A DNA stretch of 64,000 nt from Beverwykella pulmonaria. Lineage: Eukaryota > Ascomycota > Dothideomycetes > Pleosporales > Melanommataceae. Below, one piece after another: positions 43,154 through 54,664 of the stretch; positions within the stretch are counted from its first letter, which is position 1; the number at the start of each line of letters is the position of its first letter. Where the stretch lies: positions 306,027 through 370,026 of the forward strand of contig BCHH01000007.1 of the NCBI GenBank assembly GCA_001599595.1, written 5' to 3'. The notes under the pieces were generated by a model. The model was not told where the DNA came from, ran no database searches, and saw only the letters and a program-made list of their open reading frames with translations. The position numbers were made by a program, and so were the translations under genes.

Positions 43154-45814
43154 ATGACGAGAGTCCCGGGAGGGCTATGGCAAAATCTCATTGCCGTCCA
43201 GGTCTACGGTGCGAACACGGGTGTGGGAAAAACGGTTGTTTCCACGCTTCTCGGGAAACACTTCTCAAGGCGGAGAGGAAATACAAGATGGGGCGTGCAC
43301 TACATCAAGCCCGTTTCTACGGGGCCGAGTGATGAGGCTGATGAGAAGTCCGTTGCTCACCATAAAATCGTCTTCTTCGTAGAGTCGGATGTACTAATGC
43401 TGAGACAGATATGTGCATCGATACGCCAATCATCCCGTTTCCACTTTGTTCCAGTATACAGAGCCCGTGAGTCCGCATATTGCGGCTCGCAGCGGGAAAT
43501 TTGTCGTCAGTTCCACAGTCTTGTATTACCTCAGAACCGTATTGACATTCTCATAGCCCCCCGATGATCTCCTCTTGCAAAAGCTCTATGCCAAGCTCAA
43601 GTCCAACGCCCGCTCATATTCGATGGCTAGAGGCGAGATGGGCGTTACTATAGTTGAGACTGCGGGCGGCGTCCTAAGTCCAGGTCCGTCTGGTACTCCT
43701 CAGGCCGACATCTTCCGGCCCATGCGTCTACCTGTAGTACTCGTCGGTGACCATCGACTCGGAGGCATTGCTTCTACAATTTCGGCGTGCGAATCGTTGC
43801 TTATTCGAGGGTACGACGTGGATGCCGTCATCTGCTTTGATGACGGAGGAAAATACGAGAATTCTAAATATCTCAGAGACTACTTTAGCGAAATGCGCAT
43901 CTCTTGCTTCGAATTGCCATGGATTCCAGACGTAGCGAAATGTACAACAAAAGAAGAGATTGCGAAGATGAAAGCTTATTATGAGGAAACAAGCACAGCG
44001 GGGCCGACGTACGCAATTGCTGGACAAATCGTAGACCAGCATACTAAACGGTTGAAGAATATGAAAAGCTTGTCAAGTCATACTAAAAAAGTCATCTGGC
44101 ATCCATTTACCCAACACAAAAGCATTGAGAGGCCGGACGATATCCTGAGCTTCGACTCCGCGTATGGTGACTACTTCCAGGTGAAACATACGTGGGATTC
44201 AATGCAAAGCGTTGAACAGAAAGCAGAAAGCTCCTTATTGTTTCCCGCCTTCGACGGCTCTGCATCGTGGTGGACTCAAGGTCTTGGCCATGGCAACCCC
44301 CAGCTCTCTCTAGCCGCCGCATATGCAGCTGGGAGGTATGGCCACGTCATGTTCGCTGGAGCCGCTCACGAACCAGCACTGAAACTCGCCGAACGACTTC
44401 TGAAGGGCATGAAGAACCCTCGTCTTACCAAGGTATTCTACACGGATGATGGGAGCACAGCAGTTGAAGTAGGTATCAAGATGGCCTTGAGAGCCGCCTG
44501 CAAAAGGTACGACTGGGACGGATCTGCCGAGGATATCTGGGTTCTTGGCCTGAAAGGGAGTTATCACGGCGACACAATAGGCGCTATGGATGCATCGGAG
44601 CCATGTGTCTATAATAAGAAAGTTGACTGGTATCGAGGCCGTGGCTACTGGTTCGACTTTCCAACAGTCAAGATGAGCAAGGGAAGATGGTTCGTTGAGC
44701 CCCCCGCAAATATGCACGAAGATTTCGGCCCTACAGAGTACTTTGAGAACCTGAATGATGTCTTCGATCTGGAGACGCGAGGTTATTCTCCACGATATGA
44801 GAATTACATCGAACGTGTTTTAAATGCGCTTGTGAAACAAAAGGGAAAGAAGTTTGGTGCTCTCGTCATGGAACCAGTGATTCTAGGAGCTGGCGGTATG
44901 ATCCTTGTGTAAGCTTTTCCAAGCACCATCAACATTTTCATCGTTCTGACGATTCCTCCAGGGACCCCCTGTTCCAACAGAGCCTAGTTCGAGTCGTTCG
45001 CAGATACGAATTCGCATCAGCTTCCAGCATACCTGAAGATCGCAACAGCTGGGCCGGACTTCCCGTCGTCTTCGACGAAGTATTTACAGGTCTCTACCGT
45101 TTGGGTCGCTTCAGTGCGGCTTCATTCCTCCAGACCCACCCCGATATCTCGGTGCACGCGAAGCTACTCACGGGCGGCTTACTCCCGCTAAGCGTTACCC
45201 TCGCCAGTGACAGCATCTTCCAAGCCTTCTGGGGTGATGAAAAGTCCGACGCACTTCTGCATGGCCACAGCTACACGGCGCATCCCATTGGATGTCACGT
45301 CGCCAATACATCCTTGGTCCAGATGCAAACCCTCTCCCATGCAGGCCTTTGGGAACAGTACCGGAAGTCGTGGACAACCCCGGCTGCGGAGGCTTCAAAG
45401 ACCGCCTCTCATATGCTCCGAGAAGATGAAAAGGGGACTTGGAGTATGTGGTCGAAGAAAACCGTCATGCAGCTCTCGAATCACCCGCGTGTACATAGCG
45501 TGATAGCTCTCGGGTCTGTACTGGCGGTTTCGCTTGTCGATAAGTCTGGGTTTGGTAAGCCGCTAGTGCTATCCCTTCCCTCCTCTATCCGAATTAAAGC
45601 TAATTGTTGGCAAGGCTACACCTCAACCGCTGCCACTGGCCTCCGCGATGCTCTTCTCAACGATGTTGCGGAGGGTAAGACTCGCGTGCATTCTCGGGTT
45701 CTGGGAAATGTACTGTACCTTATGGCTAGCATGAACACCAGACCCTCTCACCTTTCCGCGATAGAAGACGCACTTCTAGAGAAATTGAATGAAGTGAAGG
45801 GTGTCGTTACATAG
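43154..45814 (+). CDS. bioDA: Bifunctional dethiobiotin synthetase / DAPA aminotransferase
   Basis: Exons are 43154-43347, 43409-43505, 43557-44908 and 44962-45814, giving 831 aa. The first donor is GTCCGT and the second GTCAGT, both off-consensus. The splices are fixed by phase and by restoring LFQYTEPVSPHIAARSGKF followed by VPPDDLLLQKLY. BioD domain (about 1-270): P-loop GANTGVGKT near residue 19, KPVSTG, ETAGGVLSPGPSG, and VLVGDHRLGGIA. BioA domain (from about 278): WHPFTQH, YTDDGSTAVEVGIKMALRA, VFDEVFTGLYRLG, and PLP lysine K615 in HAKLLTGGLLPL. The protein converts KAPA to DAPA and then to dethiobiotin. The DA fusion is typical of fungi and plants, where it is usually mitochondrial. No strong presequence is seen at this start. 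Confidence 0.96.
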
Positions 45815-46290
45815 CCGCGGTTTGGTCGATAGCCGTTGGGCCTATATCATTGTGGTAGATGCTTCGAACTTGAACCATCGAGGGCTAGTATTTGCCTCAC
45901 GTTCTCACCGTATGTGATTATAGCATTCGCCGGCCTCAAAGCTGTCGAAGACCTCTATGAAAATATCAATTGGTACCTAAGCTTTGATTGTTTGCTGTAG
46001 TCTTGGGCCTCGTGGCTGCATCGCTATTGATCATTCTTAAATCCACCTTCCGTGACGCAGAGAAAAATGACCCAGAAGTAAAGTCTCTTCAAGCTCTCCC
46101 TTTTGAATTGCATGACATGCTAGCCGCGAGTGATCACTTGCATGTTGGAGAAAGAAGATCTGCGGTCGGAGCAAGAACGTGCTAGGCCGGATGGTTCCCT
46201 GTCTTGATTGGCGGAAACTGAACTTGTGTTGAAAAGCCCACCAACGACAAAAGCACGCCAGGGTCCCAACGGTATTCTACCCCAAGCTTT

Positions 46291-46306
46291 GTGGGGGGGC
46301 CTGGGG
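46291..46306. promoter_or_regulatory. Two adjacent CreA-type (SYGGRG) sites
   Basis: GTGGGG (46291-46296) and CTGGGG (46301-46306) fit the carbon-catabolite repressor consensus and occur as a close pair about 240 bp upstream of the polygalacturonase ATG. Paired sites are the usual functional form in Aspergillus. Repression is inferred. Confidence 0.4.
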
Positions 46307-46460
46307 CTAGTGGTAATTGAGCTTATTTCCCCGCGTTCGTGTAAGTGATGAACACATGTTTCGCTCCGAGAACCCGGTTCCAAGACGGAGTAATTTGTCT
46401 CATACCAGGTACGCAACGTTGAAGAGCAACGAAATGGAAATTTGGAACGACACTTCTTGG

Positions 46461-46468
46461 TATTTAAG
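46461..46468 (+). promoter_or_regulatory. TATA-like element of the exo-polygalacturonase
   Basis: TATTTAAG lies 76-83 bp upstream of the ATG at 46544, correctly placed for a TATA box. Confidence 0.45.
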
Positions 46469-46543
46469 ACGCCTTGAGGTTCCATGTGCAGAATACCAGC
46501 GCTAGGTTTTCGTTCTTTCAATTCTGCAACGTAGCCCGCCGTC

Positions 46544-48079
46544 ATGAAGCTGTCCACTCTTTCACTCGTCCCTCTTCTCTCTGCTTTGGCCTCCGCCTCC
46601 GTCATTGCAGTTGAGAATGAGTATATCCCCGTCGGTGCATCAGTAACGCTGGCCCGATCCTCTTTACGTTCCCGCATCCCTTCGTCTTTCAGCAACAAGA
46701 AGAAGGACAATTGGGGAAACGCGCTGGAGAAGGATCGAAAAAAGATCACGATTCGCAGCTCCAAGCATGACCGAGACGACATCAGCGATGACTTTCTCTG
46801 GGCTCTGAAGAAAGCCAACCATGGCGGCCTCGTTCATCTGGAGGAGAAGAAAAAGTACGTGATCGGGAAGAAGTTGGACTTGACCTTCCTCAACGATGTG
46901 TATGTGAAGTTGGACGGCGAGCTGAAGGTTAGATCAGCGTTCTAGAATGAAGCGTTAGCATTGAACTGACGAGAGCTGAAGTTCACAAACGATATCGAGT
47001 ACTGGCAAGCGAATAACTTCTACTATGATTTTCAAAAGAGTATTACCTTCTGGGTCTGGGGCGGAAAGTGAGTCAGTCGTGAGTAGTCTGCCATCCAGCA
47101 ATCATGCTGACCATTTTCTAGGGACATCAAGATATATGGCTCTGGCTTGATCAATGGCAACGGCCAAGCGTGGTGGGACGGCTTCTCTGGCGCCGAAATT
47201 CTCGACCCAAACAACAAATACTACCGCCCAATCCTCTTCCTCACCGACAATGCTACCAACATTGAGGTTACGGGTCTCCATCTCAAGGACTCGCCGTGTT
47301 GGACGACGTTCTTTGTTCGGACTAAGAATGTTATCTTCGACGATGTCTACATCGATGCTGTTTCTACAAATGTCTCTGTACGTTCCTACCTATCTTCAAT
47401 AGCCCTTATCTTTAGCCCCCGCTAACATGCCTCATTGCAGTCTCTTCCGAAGAACACCGACGGCTTCGACTCTCTCAACGTCGACGGGCTAACCGTGACC
47501 AACACGCGTGTCAACGTCGGCGACGATTGTTTCTCTCCCAAGCCCAATACCACCAATATTTTTGTTAAAAACTTATGGTGCAACGGCACTCACGGTGTCA
47601 GCATGGGCAGCATTGGCCAATACCCTGGAGTCAAAGACTACATCTCCAACGCCTGGATCGAGAATGTAACCCTTCTCAATGGCCAGAACGGTGCGCGCCT
47701 AAAGGCCTGGGCTGGCCCCAACGTCGGATACGGATACATTGACAACATCACCTATAAGGACATCCACATCGAGAACACTGACAATCCTGTAGTCCTTGAC
47801 CAATGCTACTTTAACATCAATGACACTGCGTGCGCGGCTTACCCCTCCAAGGTTAACATCACGAACGTCAAGTTTCTGAATATTCACGGCACGAGCAGTG
47901 GGAAGGAGGGCCGGGTTGTGGCAGACTTGACCTGCTCGCCTGGCTCAACATGCAGTGGGATTCATCTCGAGAACATCAGTATCACGAGTCCGGCCGGAAG
48001 TCCGTCGCTCATTGTATGTGATAATATTGTGGGAGATATTGGAGTTGAATGTATTCCGAAGAGTGAGGTGGTTAATTAG
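46544..48079 (+). CDS. Secreted exo-polygalacturonase, GH28
   Basis: Exons are 46544-46927, 46982-47067, 47122-47377 and 47441-48079, giving 454 aa. The signal peptide is MKLSTLSLVPLLSALASASV. GH28 motifs: NTDGFDS with D249, GDDC with D270/D271, NGTHGVSMGSIG (G-H-G), and ARLKAW in place of R-I-K. Many N-glycosylation sequons are present. The extended GTHGVSMGS motif and WQANNFYYDFQ fit exo-acting enzymes (PgaX/PGX type), which release galacturonate from pectin ends. It is adjacent to a secreted CDH-like enzyme on the other strand. Carbon repression is suggested by upstream sites. Confidence 0.94.
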
Positions 48080-49485
48080 TGAACATGGAGAGAGATAATT
48101 TTAAATGTATTGTTCTATTTACAGTTAGGCTGCCAAGCACCTCATCTACAAGAATTCTCGCGACGAGATGTCTCAGCCTCATCACATCCACCTCATGTGA
48201 GCTCATCTCATCAAGCCTCTCACGCGACGCTTGATCGACGATTTGAATCACCCACCCGCCGTCCCTTTTAGCATTGTTTTTTGTTTTTGTTTTTTAGATA
48301 GCATCTCCCAGCTTCGTCTCGGTCTCCGTTCAGGCGGATCAACACCTCACTGATCGATAGAGAAGCTCTACTATCTCTACTCTGATAGGCCTGTCTTGCT
48401 AAGCTCACGGCAAGCTTCAAGGCAAGCACAACGCTCACGGGGCCTATCACGAGCCTGAGTACGAGCCTATCGGTCAATTACGTGAGGCGAGACGAGCTCT
48501 GGCCCCCAATACAAGCGTTCCACAACCAAACTACCTACTTCCTGCAGGCCGGAGTGATAAATAGATAAACTTTCTTTCCCTTGAAATCCGAATATATTAT
48601 TAGTCGGACAATGGATTATTCTAGGTAGCACAATGCTCACCATTCTAAAACGATAGACTTGCACAAAATGCGAGGTTGTGAAGGGTGCAGGCGGCTTATA
48701 TACAAGTTTACATATTGTTGGAATATATATCGAACGTGGTGATCACGTGGTGATGTTGTGATCACGTGTATATCACATGAGACACTAGCGATGCTTGGCG
48801 GCAAAGGGATGATACAACCTCCTGAGCTTCACCTCAGATAGAGACAGATACACGAATCAACACTTTGCTTAGGACCCCCCCCCCCCCCATTGCTATTGCA
48901 ATAGCCCTGTGAAACCAACACATATTAATGTTTTTCAAACAATTGTTCGGTGGTTGGTTTCAAGCCTGTTTAGCCAACTTGTTGGTATTACGGTGGATTG
49001 CACGGTATATAACAATGACTCAGAAGGAGGACTGGGTGGATTAAGCGAGCGAGATCCGCACAGGAGAATCAAAACCTACAATTGGCAAGCTAGCAGAGGA
49101 CTCCGACGTCGCTGCTAGCCCTTGCTACGTAGAAGATTCGTGGTCACAAGCAATCCATACTCTTTTTACCGTACCCTGCGCTCTTGCACCGCCGTGGACT
49201 AGCTTTCTGCGAAACCCACGGGCAGTCGATTAACAGCGTCCAGAGTACCTTCCCATTTCACGGGCGGGTATACCGACACAACCATTGTATGCGTAAATTA
49301 AAGCCGAGTGATGAGCGTGACGACTTTAAAATACTGGAATTGTATTGAAGGAAAAATAAAAATATAGCAAGTGGTCAAATTTATTGAGAGTTGCCTCTCC
49401 CCGCTTCACTTGGTGAAGGAGAGCTATGAGGCTGCTATGTGTACCCTCTTTCCCCACTTTTAAGCCAACATTAAATAAACACCCA
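48080..49485. other. Intergenic region with transposon-like character
   Basis: 1.4 kb without an intact gene. It holds a T-rich run (48275-48296), a 14-C run (48875-48888), repeated GTGATCACGTG words at about 48740-48770 and a TGTTGGAATATATATCG stretch at 48716. These features recall a decayed LTR element, but I cannot define boundaries or a second LTR. Confidence 0.35.
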
Positions 49486-51680
49486 TCATTTTAGGGCGAG
49501 AATTCTTTCAGCTGCCCGTTCCGCCACAATGACGATGGCAGCAGACGGATTTCCGGTTGTGATCCCCGGGAAGATTGACGCGTCAACGACGAACAAGTTG
49601 TCAGTCCCATAAACTTTCGTGTCAAGATCAACCACGGCATTCCCACCGCTGCGTCCATCATCGGTGCCAATTTTGCAAGAACCAATCCAATGGTTTGATC
49701 CTCGGGATCCTGGAGTCGCAGGAATCTTGAAGTCGGTGGTCAGCGTTATGTCGCATTCCCGAGAAGAACTCACAAATGGTAGCGGTGACTTACTGAATTA
49801 ACGAAAGCAGTGGTGTTCTGGCTCGCGGTGGGTGCAATCCAGGTGAGATCCTTGACCTGACTCAAAGCGCCCCTAATGAAGTCGATGCCTTGGATGACTG
49901 CTTCTTTGTCGTACTGATCACGCAGATACGGAGGAATAGACACTCGGGTATTTAGATTTGTTGCAATGACCATTCGGCCACGAGAGACGGTTCCAGTGCC
50001 AAGGTACTGTGTGATAGTCATAGCATCTAGTTATTATCAGTGACACTTTTCAACACTACGACCCAGAAGGCCTACTCTTAGTTCTGCCCTCCACGCGTGA
50101 TTGCCACTGTATGTGCCGAACACCGCCGTCGGTTCCTTTGATCTGCTGCCAGGCCTGGAAACTTGTAAGCGCACATACATTCGGTCTGAACACACTCTCG
50201 CAAGTCGAGGCTTACAATTGGTCCAAGGTTAGGGGCCACTTGAGCTAAAATTCCAGACCTGCTATCTGTTCAAGGCGTCAGCGATAAGTCTCTGACTGTG
50301 TAGGAGAAATAAATTACTAAGATATGTGTCGGTATCGGCCTTGATCGGGTTACTCCATGCGCCGTAGAAATCGTAGAAGACGACATCAGGATGAGCAATC
50401 TGGATATCTGTCTGCAGCATTGCTGTCAGCAGCGAGACTACAGATGTGTCACTATTGAGCTTTAATTCCATATACTTACGCCAACGTGGTCGTTCAAGTT
50501 GTAGCCCACTGGGAGATTGATCCACTGGTCCGACGAGATCATGGTAGCTCCGTCAGTAGCAGAACTCTTCACGATATTCAGTTGATCTGTCGGGCCGATA
50601 CCACCTATGCATGGTGAGTGGCATTTCAAGTACCGACATCTGACCACTTACTTCGAAGAAGCAGCTTCGCAGACCCAAAGGTACCGGCAGAGAGGATTAC
50701 TCGGCCTGTTCCAGGAGTAACATTGACAGTTCCAGAATAACCAGGGCCAACGGACCCTCCTTTGTTACATTCCAACTCCACACCCGTAATATGACCACCA
50801 GTTCTGACTAGTCTTCTGGCGACAGTGTTGGTCCAAAGTTGAAACTTCTCGCGCTTAGCCGCCGTCACTAGGTAGGTCGCTAGTGGGCCGTGTCTTTCGG
50901 CGTTTTCGATGAAGAAGGTACTGTGTCCGTATGTAAAGTTCTTCTGATCCGGGTGATCATTCGGCACGAGGTATTTGAAGCCAGCTGCATCCAATCCCTT
51001 GGACACCGTATCAAATCCCTGCTGCAAGTAAAGTTTCCCATCTTTAGAAGGAATATAAGTCTATAGCATAGAGTCAGCCTTAATTACACGCTCCATTTTC
51101 GGCAAGAGTGGATATGACTTACTCCTGGAATTCTCGACCAAACCGTGTCAGTGTGATTTGCCATGTCACTGCTCTTCCAGCCGGATGGAAAGTTGAGGTC
51201 CCAGTCTCGGGGATGTGGCTTCCACCACAGCGCAGAGTTTACTGCAACACCGCCTCCCAAGACACTGAAGCACTAGAGTTAACACATTTTGGACTCTTCT
51301 ACTTAGGTTTCTTACTGAATGTATATCACCAGAAGCACTTACCAGCCACCCATCACGTCAATGTCCTCACAGGCGACGCCCGTGGGGTCAGCCCAGATCT
51401 GGTTGAAGAGACCAGGAACATCGAAGCGAGTTAGATTAGTCCCAGCTAACCACGAGGGTTTCATCGTTCCATTCCATCTGCCACTTGATGGTGGTCCTTT
51501 CTCGAGAAGAAGGACGGAGTGTCCTGCTTCACTCAAACGATCGGCAATGGGAATGCCGCCTGCACCGGATCCGATTACGATATAGTCGTAAGTTTTAGTT
51601 GAGCCGACTGCAGTACATTGCCCCTGAACCAGCTGGTAAAGGGAAGCTGCCGCTGCGGCCAAAGCAAGAGCCCGGACCAT
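49486..51680 (-). CDS. Secreted GMC oxidoreductase, cellobiose-dehydrogenase flavin-domain type (AA3_1-like)
   Basis: Nine minus-strand exons: 51343-51680, 51123-51264, 50652-51060, 50480-50604, 50318-50411, 50216-50265, 50076-50154, 49794-50026 and 49486-49725, giving 569 aa. All phases agree. Signal peptide MVRALALAAAAASLYQLVQG. The FAD-binding motif IGSGAGGIP lies near residue 35, with LLLEKGPPSSGRW next. The CDH-like CVLGGGVAVNSALWWKPHP and YLNSRSGILAQVAPNLGP are formed by splicing. The catalytic pair is H502 in SNHWIG and N549 in TTGNPSAA. No N-terminal haem domain or C-terminal CBM is present, so it is only the flavodehydrogenase module. Such enzymes oxidise cello-oligosaccharides or related sugars and can feed electrons to LPMOs. 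The exact substrate is unknown. Confidence 0.9.
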
Positions 51681-53654
51681 GTTTAGCAGTTAATGTTGAT
51701 TTGGTATGACAAAAGGCGAGGCGCGAGTGAGGAGGGTAGTTTTGCAACTGTCATCACAATGGTGGAACCATCCAGCTTAAAGTAAGACAGTCGCGAGATT
51801 AACCTACAAGGGGTCTATTTGTCAAGTATATCACAATGGTGTTGTTGTTTCGACCAGATCCCGGTGGGAATAATCGAGATATTAGGACGAATGACATGAT
51901 CAGGCCCTTGCACTTTCATACCCATTAGCCGGGCGAAACAAACTACCGGGACTTGATCTTCAGCCGCTAAATTTGATTACACTTACACAATACGATTCGA
52001 ATTCATCTACAACCACTTCCCCCACACATTTCAACGTGAGATTAAACGACCTTAAAATGCGGGGAAGCGCAGTGATCCTAAATAGTCACATGTTCGGTGG
52101 GGCTGATATTGTGGGGTCGCGATGTACTTTGGGGTCGAATCTAAATTGTAGTTATTGACTCCAGACCACGGCTAGAGTTCTTGTCAGCCTTGGAGCGGCA
52201 CATAATTGATACTATACTGCAGGCGTAATAGTATACACTCTTTTACCGTGAGTTGTGCCTCCTCATGGCGTCCGAAGATAATCGTTCAGGGCAGCTGTTA
52301 TCCGCATCAGAAGAGGCTGACGAGTACTCGGTACATGTATATCCCTTGAACGACCGTAGCACCCTAAATCAACTTTCTGTCAGGAATTCGAATTGTTCTA
52401 TTTTATTATTTAAATCCTCAGCATAATCATCATTGCCATAGTGGCACCGACCTTGTTAGCTCTTTTTACAGACATAGAAATTTAACATATCTTTTTATTA
52501 CAATTGTCATTGCACTATCTGTAAGCCCAGGACACTATACCGTCACGTGGGTATGCCACTGACTAATCAGTCTGTCATATATATATATCAGCTATACATA
52601 CTTCACATACAAGACACATCGTGACACTTTTTCCTCCACCTTTCTGCTTACAATTTCCTTTAGAATGAAATTATCCATGATGTTGCCGTAGTATCGCTGG
52701 ACGAATGGAAGGAGTGGATTGGGGGAGTATGTGAGGGTGACAGAACGAATAACATGCAGGGATAGTATTTAAAGTATGTGCGAGAGGGTGTTCCGAGCGT
52801 TGGTTGTTAAAATCGGTATCCCTGCCCTGCGATCAGTAGAGTAAGCAGGTTCATGATATCATGGAAATTTACAGAATTACTTTGGTAATGATGCCCACTG
52901 CTAATCGCGTCGCTGTGTCTTGTTAAGAGAGACCATTTCCCGATTCTTTCCCATAGCTTATTGCTGAAGAACTAAACTGCATCAATCACAAGAGGAACCC
53001 GGCTCATCATCGTAGTGGTATTGGAATCTCATCGGTAAAAATGAGGCTTGACCCCCAAATAATTGGAAGCATGAATTGATGCTTACTTTAAGAAGATAGT
53101 GAAAGCAAATATAGAGGTGAATCACATGAGCAAACATCGAGGTGACTCATCATGTGAGACACAGGCCGACACAATGCTAGTTTCGCGCAGCCATACGTAC
53201 TGTATAAGTCCTGCATGTATTTCTGATGTATGCATTATACCCAACAATAAGCGCCTTTCCTAGCTGACTTGTAATATAACGCAGACTTACACGTTTTTAG
53301 GATTTATTCTGGTGTGGACGAAGACTAGGTTGAGACAGGCATCAAACGTTGCCGCTTGTGGGGATTCCAAAGTCTCGATAGAGTGGCGGAGGAGCAATCT
53401 TCTTTTAGCGGTGTTCATTGTTCGTTCACAGTTGCTGTCTGGACGTTCATCTAAGCACTTCATCACGTGAGCCTGCATGCGGCAACCCCAGCCTTCCGGG
53501 CTCCAGCGTCTAATCCTCGTCCAATCAGCCAAACACATGTGTCAGAGCTTGACCGGTCTACTCTGGTAGTCTACAAAGTGCGCGCTCTAGAGCAACATAT
53601 GCCGGTATCCCCAACGCTATCTTCGCTTCGAGAATTACCTCAACTCCGCGCGCA
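51681..53654. other. Intergenic region containing a dispersed repeat copy
   Basis: About 2 kb with no supportable gene. It contains the second full copy of the TGTAAGC/GCTTACA repeat at 52520-52652. CACATGAG and CATGTGAG words recur near 53125-53160. Confidence 0.45.
52520..52652 (+). repeat. Dispersed 133-bp repeat, copy 2 (MITE-like, promoter-like interior)
   Basis: It starts TGTAAGCCCAGGACACTATA and ends CTTTCTGCTTACA. It matches 8028-8156 throughout, including TCACGTGG, GCCACTGACTAATCAGTC, a TATATATATATCAGC run and the CT-rich end, with about a dozen substitutions and a 4-bp longer TA run. The flanks share nothing with copy 1, so the boundaries are sharp. The next gene on this strand starts 1.0 kb downstream. 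Confidence 0.75.
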
Positions 53655-54664
53655 ATGTCGAACTTAGTGGCTCTCCCATGTGCAACGCCAACTCGAGATT
53701 TCACATGGTCCTCCCTTGTGAGTCGGAGCATCGCCGCTTGGAATGACCTCATTTCCGACGAGCAGCCCGTCCCCATAGGCTTGCACGAGGACTTGTTACG
53801 CGAATATCATTCCTTAGACGAGTTCCTTATTGAGAGTCCCAAGTTCCTCACGTTCTGGTTCTTCCAGCGGCGCAGTGCTTTTATTTCGCAGAACCGCTTC
53901 AAGAAGTGGTCCCGCGAGGCCCTGAACGACTATGTTCTCATACCCGCCGCGCCAGGCTATGTTTGGCGGACAGACTGCCTTTTCGTCAGCCACTTCTGGC
54001 GCACGAGGGAGGACCCTGATCCGGATGGGGAGACCTTGCGCCTTCATCAAGCTGGACTGGAGCCGCAAACGTGGTCGTACATCTGGGTGGACTGGACATG
54101 CATGCCTCAGCACCCACGATCACCGCCGGAAAAAACGTACTTCTATCATGGCTTGCGGACCATGTCGGGCATCATCCGCAACACTGGCTTCATATACTTT
54201 TACCCGCCTTTCAAGCCGCGCCTGTGGATATTATATGAGATAGCCGAATACCACCTCACCTGCTCCGGAGGTATCGGAGAGACACCTGACATCGAACCAT
54301 TTCTCCAACATATCGACGAGATGATTGAAAAAGGGGTTCAGAAGACGTTGGCGAAGCATAATTATGATTGTTATGAAGATCGCGACAGACAGTACCTGAC
54401 ATCTTGGCTGGAACTGCTTGTTCTTCTCAGGCGGCTACAGATCGACATTGACTTAGTTCGCAGAATCATGGACCACATGACCTGGTTCAACGTTACAGGC
54501 ATCCAATTGTATCCTGGGCTGGAACTGAACAGATATGAAGGTTTCCTGGTATATCTTGGGAACAAGCACACCTTCACACCATTTCCGAAATGGGTTAGTG
54601 CCAGCCATTTTTATACTGGACGCCCGCTAACAGACCGTACTAGGACAACGAAGCGGTCTCTTGA
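53655..54664 (+). CDS. Conserved-looking fungal protein of unknown function
   Basis: ATG at 53655. Reading straight through gives 339 aa to 54674. A likely terminal intron 54594-54643 (GTTAGT donor, GCTAAC branch, TAG acceptor) would instead give 319 aa ending KWDNEAVS at 54664. The middle reads CLFVSHFWRTREDPDPDGE, then YIWVDWTCMPQHPRSPPEK and FIYFYPPFKPRLWILYEIAEY. The Trp/Asp-rich SHFW and WVDWTCMPQ pattern resembles TIR-like or HET-like alpha/beta proteins, which also place a 'W-hD' strand before a conserved Cys. That likeness is my impression only. No signal peptide or membrane helix is visible. Confidence 0.65.

Larger units (their letters stand above)
45815..46543. other. Upstream region of the exo-polygalacturonase
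   Basis: No gene is supported. A short frame at 45988-46185 has one hydrophobic segment but no clear start or context. CreA-type sites and a TATA-like element lie near the 3' end. Confidence 0.4.

Noticed and set aside
43066..43332. A presequence-like peptide (NLARANQRFHINTISL...) upstream of bioDA
   Set aside because: It has no ATG and is in a different frame from BioD, with no splice that joins them. Likely chance, although a non-AUG start cannot be excluded.
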